From: JAXDJJ01 sp034665745 | GTDB lineage: Bacteria > Actinomycetota > CADDZG01 > WHSQ01 | Direction of reading: 5' to 3' | Length of the DNA: 30,297 nucleotides | Assembly: GCA_034665745.1 (NCBI GenBank) | Contig: JAXDJJ010000069.1 | Span: 1 to 30,297 of the forward strand | Shown: piece after piece, positions 29,871 to 30,297 of the stretch | Numbering within the stretch: position 1 is the first letter of the stretch | How the letters are laid out: each line of letters begins with the position of its first letter | Program-made: the position numbers and the translations under genes | Notes under the pieces: generated by a model | The model's database searches: none | What the model was told of the DNA's origin: nothing | What the model saw: only the letters and a program-made list of their open reading frames with translations

Positions 29871-30297
29871 ATGTCTGAAAGCAAGCAGGACAGGGAGCTC
29901 ATCGAGCTTCTCAACGAACTCAGGGTGGCCCTGCCCGGAGTTCAAGTGATGTTTGCGTTCCTCTTGGCGGTGCCATTCAGCCAGGGCTGGACGAAGGTCA
30001 CCGATACCCAGAAGACGTCGTTCCTCGTGGCTCTTCTCACGACGGCGGTCGCATCGGCCCTGCTGATCGCACCGAGCTCGTTCCACCGGATCCAGTGGCG
30101 GCAGGGCGACAAGGAGCGCTTGTTGGTCATCTCGAACGGCTTTGCGATCGCAGGGCTCGCGTTCCTGGCGATCTCCATGTGCGCAGTGGTCTTCACGATC
30201 ACGGACTTCGTCGTCGGCGGGCAGTTCGCGATATGGATCACGGCCGCGATCGGGTTCCTCTTCGGGTTGCTTTGGTACGCGATCCCTCTCTATCGCA
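29871..30297 (+). CDS. DUF6328 family membrane protein, 3' end cut by window edge
   Basis: 142 visible residues from ATG 29871, with SD GGCGGAGGA ending 7 nt upstream. The N-terminal motif RELIELLNELRVALPGVQV and the following helices (MFAFLLAVPFSQGW, then about three more hydrophobic segments, with APSSFHRIQWRQGDKERLL between) match the DUF6328 family, usually about 160 residues and frequent in Actinobacteria. Function unknown. No stop codon is reached before the window end. Confidence 0.85.
   Translation, partial: MSESKQDRELIELLNELRVALPGVQVMFAFLLAVPFSQGWTKVTDTQKTSFLVALLTTAVASALLIAPSSFHRIQWRQGDKERLLVISNGFAIAGLAFLAISMCAVVFTITDFVVGGQFAIWITAAIGFLFGLLWYAIPLYR

Noticed and set aside
1..30297. 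tRNA or rRNA genes, CRISPR arrays, insertion sequences, prophage
   Set aside because: No cloverleaf TPsiC-type strings with an acceptor stem, no regularly spaced repeats, and no transposase or integrase motifs were seen.

Overview
The window reads as a compact, GC-rich chromosomal segment of an actinobacterium (Actinomycetota), probably a deep-branching or uncultivated lineage. This rests on several family signatures: DUF5319 and DUF6328 proteins, an Actinobacteria-type Zn-ribbon protein next to a ParA, a mycobacterial FolP2-like dihydropteroate synthase homologue, HadA/HadB-like MaoC dehydratases, and a PASTA-domain Ser/Thr kinase. There are many GTG starts and repeated TANNNT-N6-start-codon (leaderless) promoters. 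I see no transposase, integrase, phage gene, tRNA, rRNA or CRISPR array. The block looks vertically inherited rather than mobile.

Layout. (1) 1-1496: three MaoC/hotdog dehydratase genes (the first cut by the window edge), probably fatty-acid or mycolate-like (3R)-hydroxyacyl dehydration. (2) 1493-2365: a rhomboid protease with an N-terminal zinc finger, on the minus strand. (3) 2406-5554: an EEP-family hydrolase, a DPM1-like GT2 with an unusual C-terminal extension, and a sugar C-methyltransferase-like enzyme. (4) 5551-10627 (minus): a six-gene overlapping operon (methyltransferase, GT-C-like membrane protein, rmlB, rmlC, rmlD, rmlA-like) for dTDP-L-rhamnose and surface glycan. (5) 10749-12979: a coiled-coil lipoprotein and a four-PASTA Ser/Thr kinase. 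(6) 12962-15527: a NUDIX hydrolase and a DMT transporter that share a 17-bp divergent promoter, then folP2-like and a stand-alone receiver. (7) 15609-16391: prepilin peptidase. (8) 16393-19027 (minus): a c-di-GMP signalling operon (REC-GGDEF-LuxR HTH, REC, pseudo-REC-HD-GYP). (9) 19171-21187: DUF5319, ParA, a Zn-ribbon protein and a histone-H1-like protein. (10) 21223-24148: patatin, glutamate dehydrogenase and a MOSC protein. (11) 24149-24602: a 454-nt non-coding or small-ORF leader ending in a strong hairpin that contains the ribosome-binding site of a dodecin gene. (12) 24603-27838: dodecin, MBL hydrolase, hutI and DUF554. (13) 27835-29839 (minus): hutH and a PaaI-like thioesterase. (14) 29871 to the end: a DUF6328 membrane protein, cut by the window edge.

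How the parts work together. HutH and HutI supply two of the histidine-degradation steps, and the nearby GDH can take the resulting glutamate to 2-oxoglutarate; hutU is not in the window. The rml operon and the convergent GT2/C-methyltransferase operon probably feed one cell-surface glycan. The REC-GGDEF-HTH/REC/HD-GYP operon can both make and break c-di-GMP, and it is divergent from the ParA/DUF5319/H1-like cluster across a 143-bp region carrying a perfect dyad.

The most distinctive signals are the exactly spaced leaderless promoters (seven cases), convergent gene pairs that share one 4-bp stop overlap (three cases), the dodecin leader hairpin, the diguanylate cyclase fused to a LuxR HTH, and the FolP2-type enzyme that could easily be mis-annotated as true DHPS.
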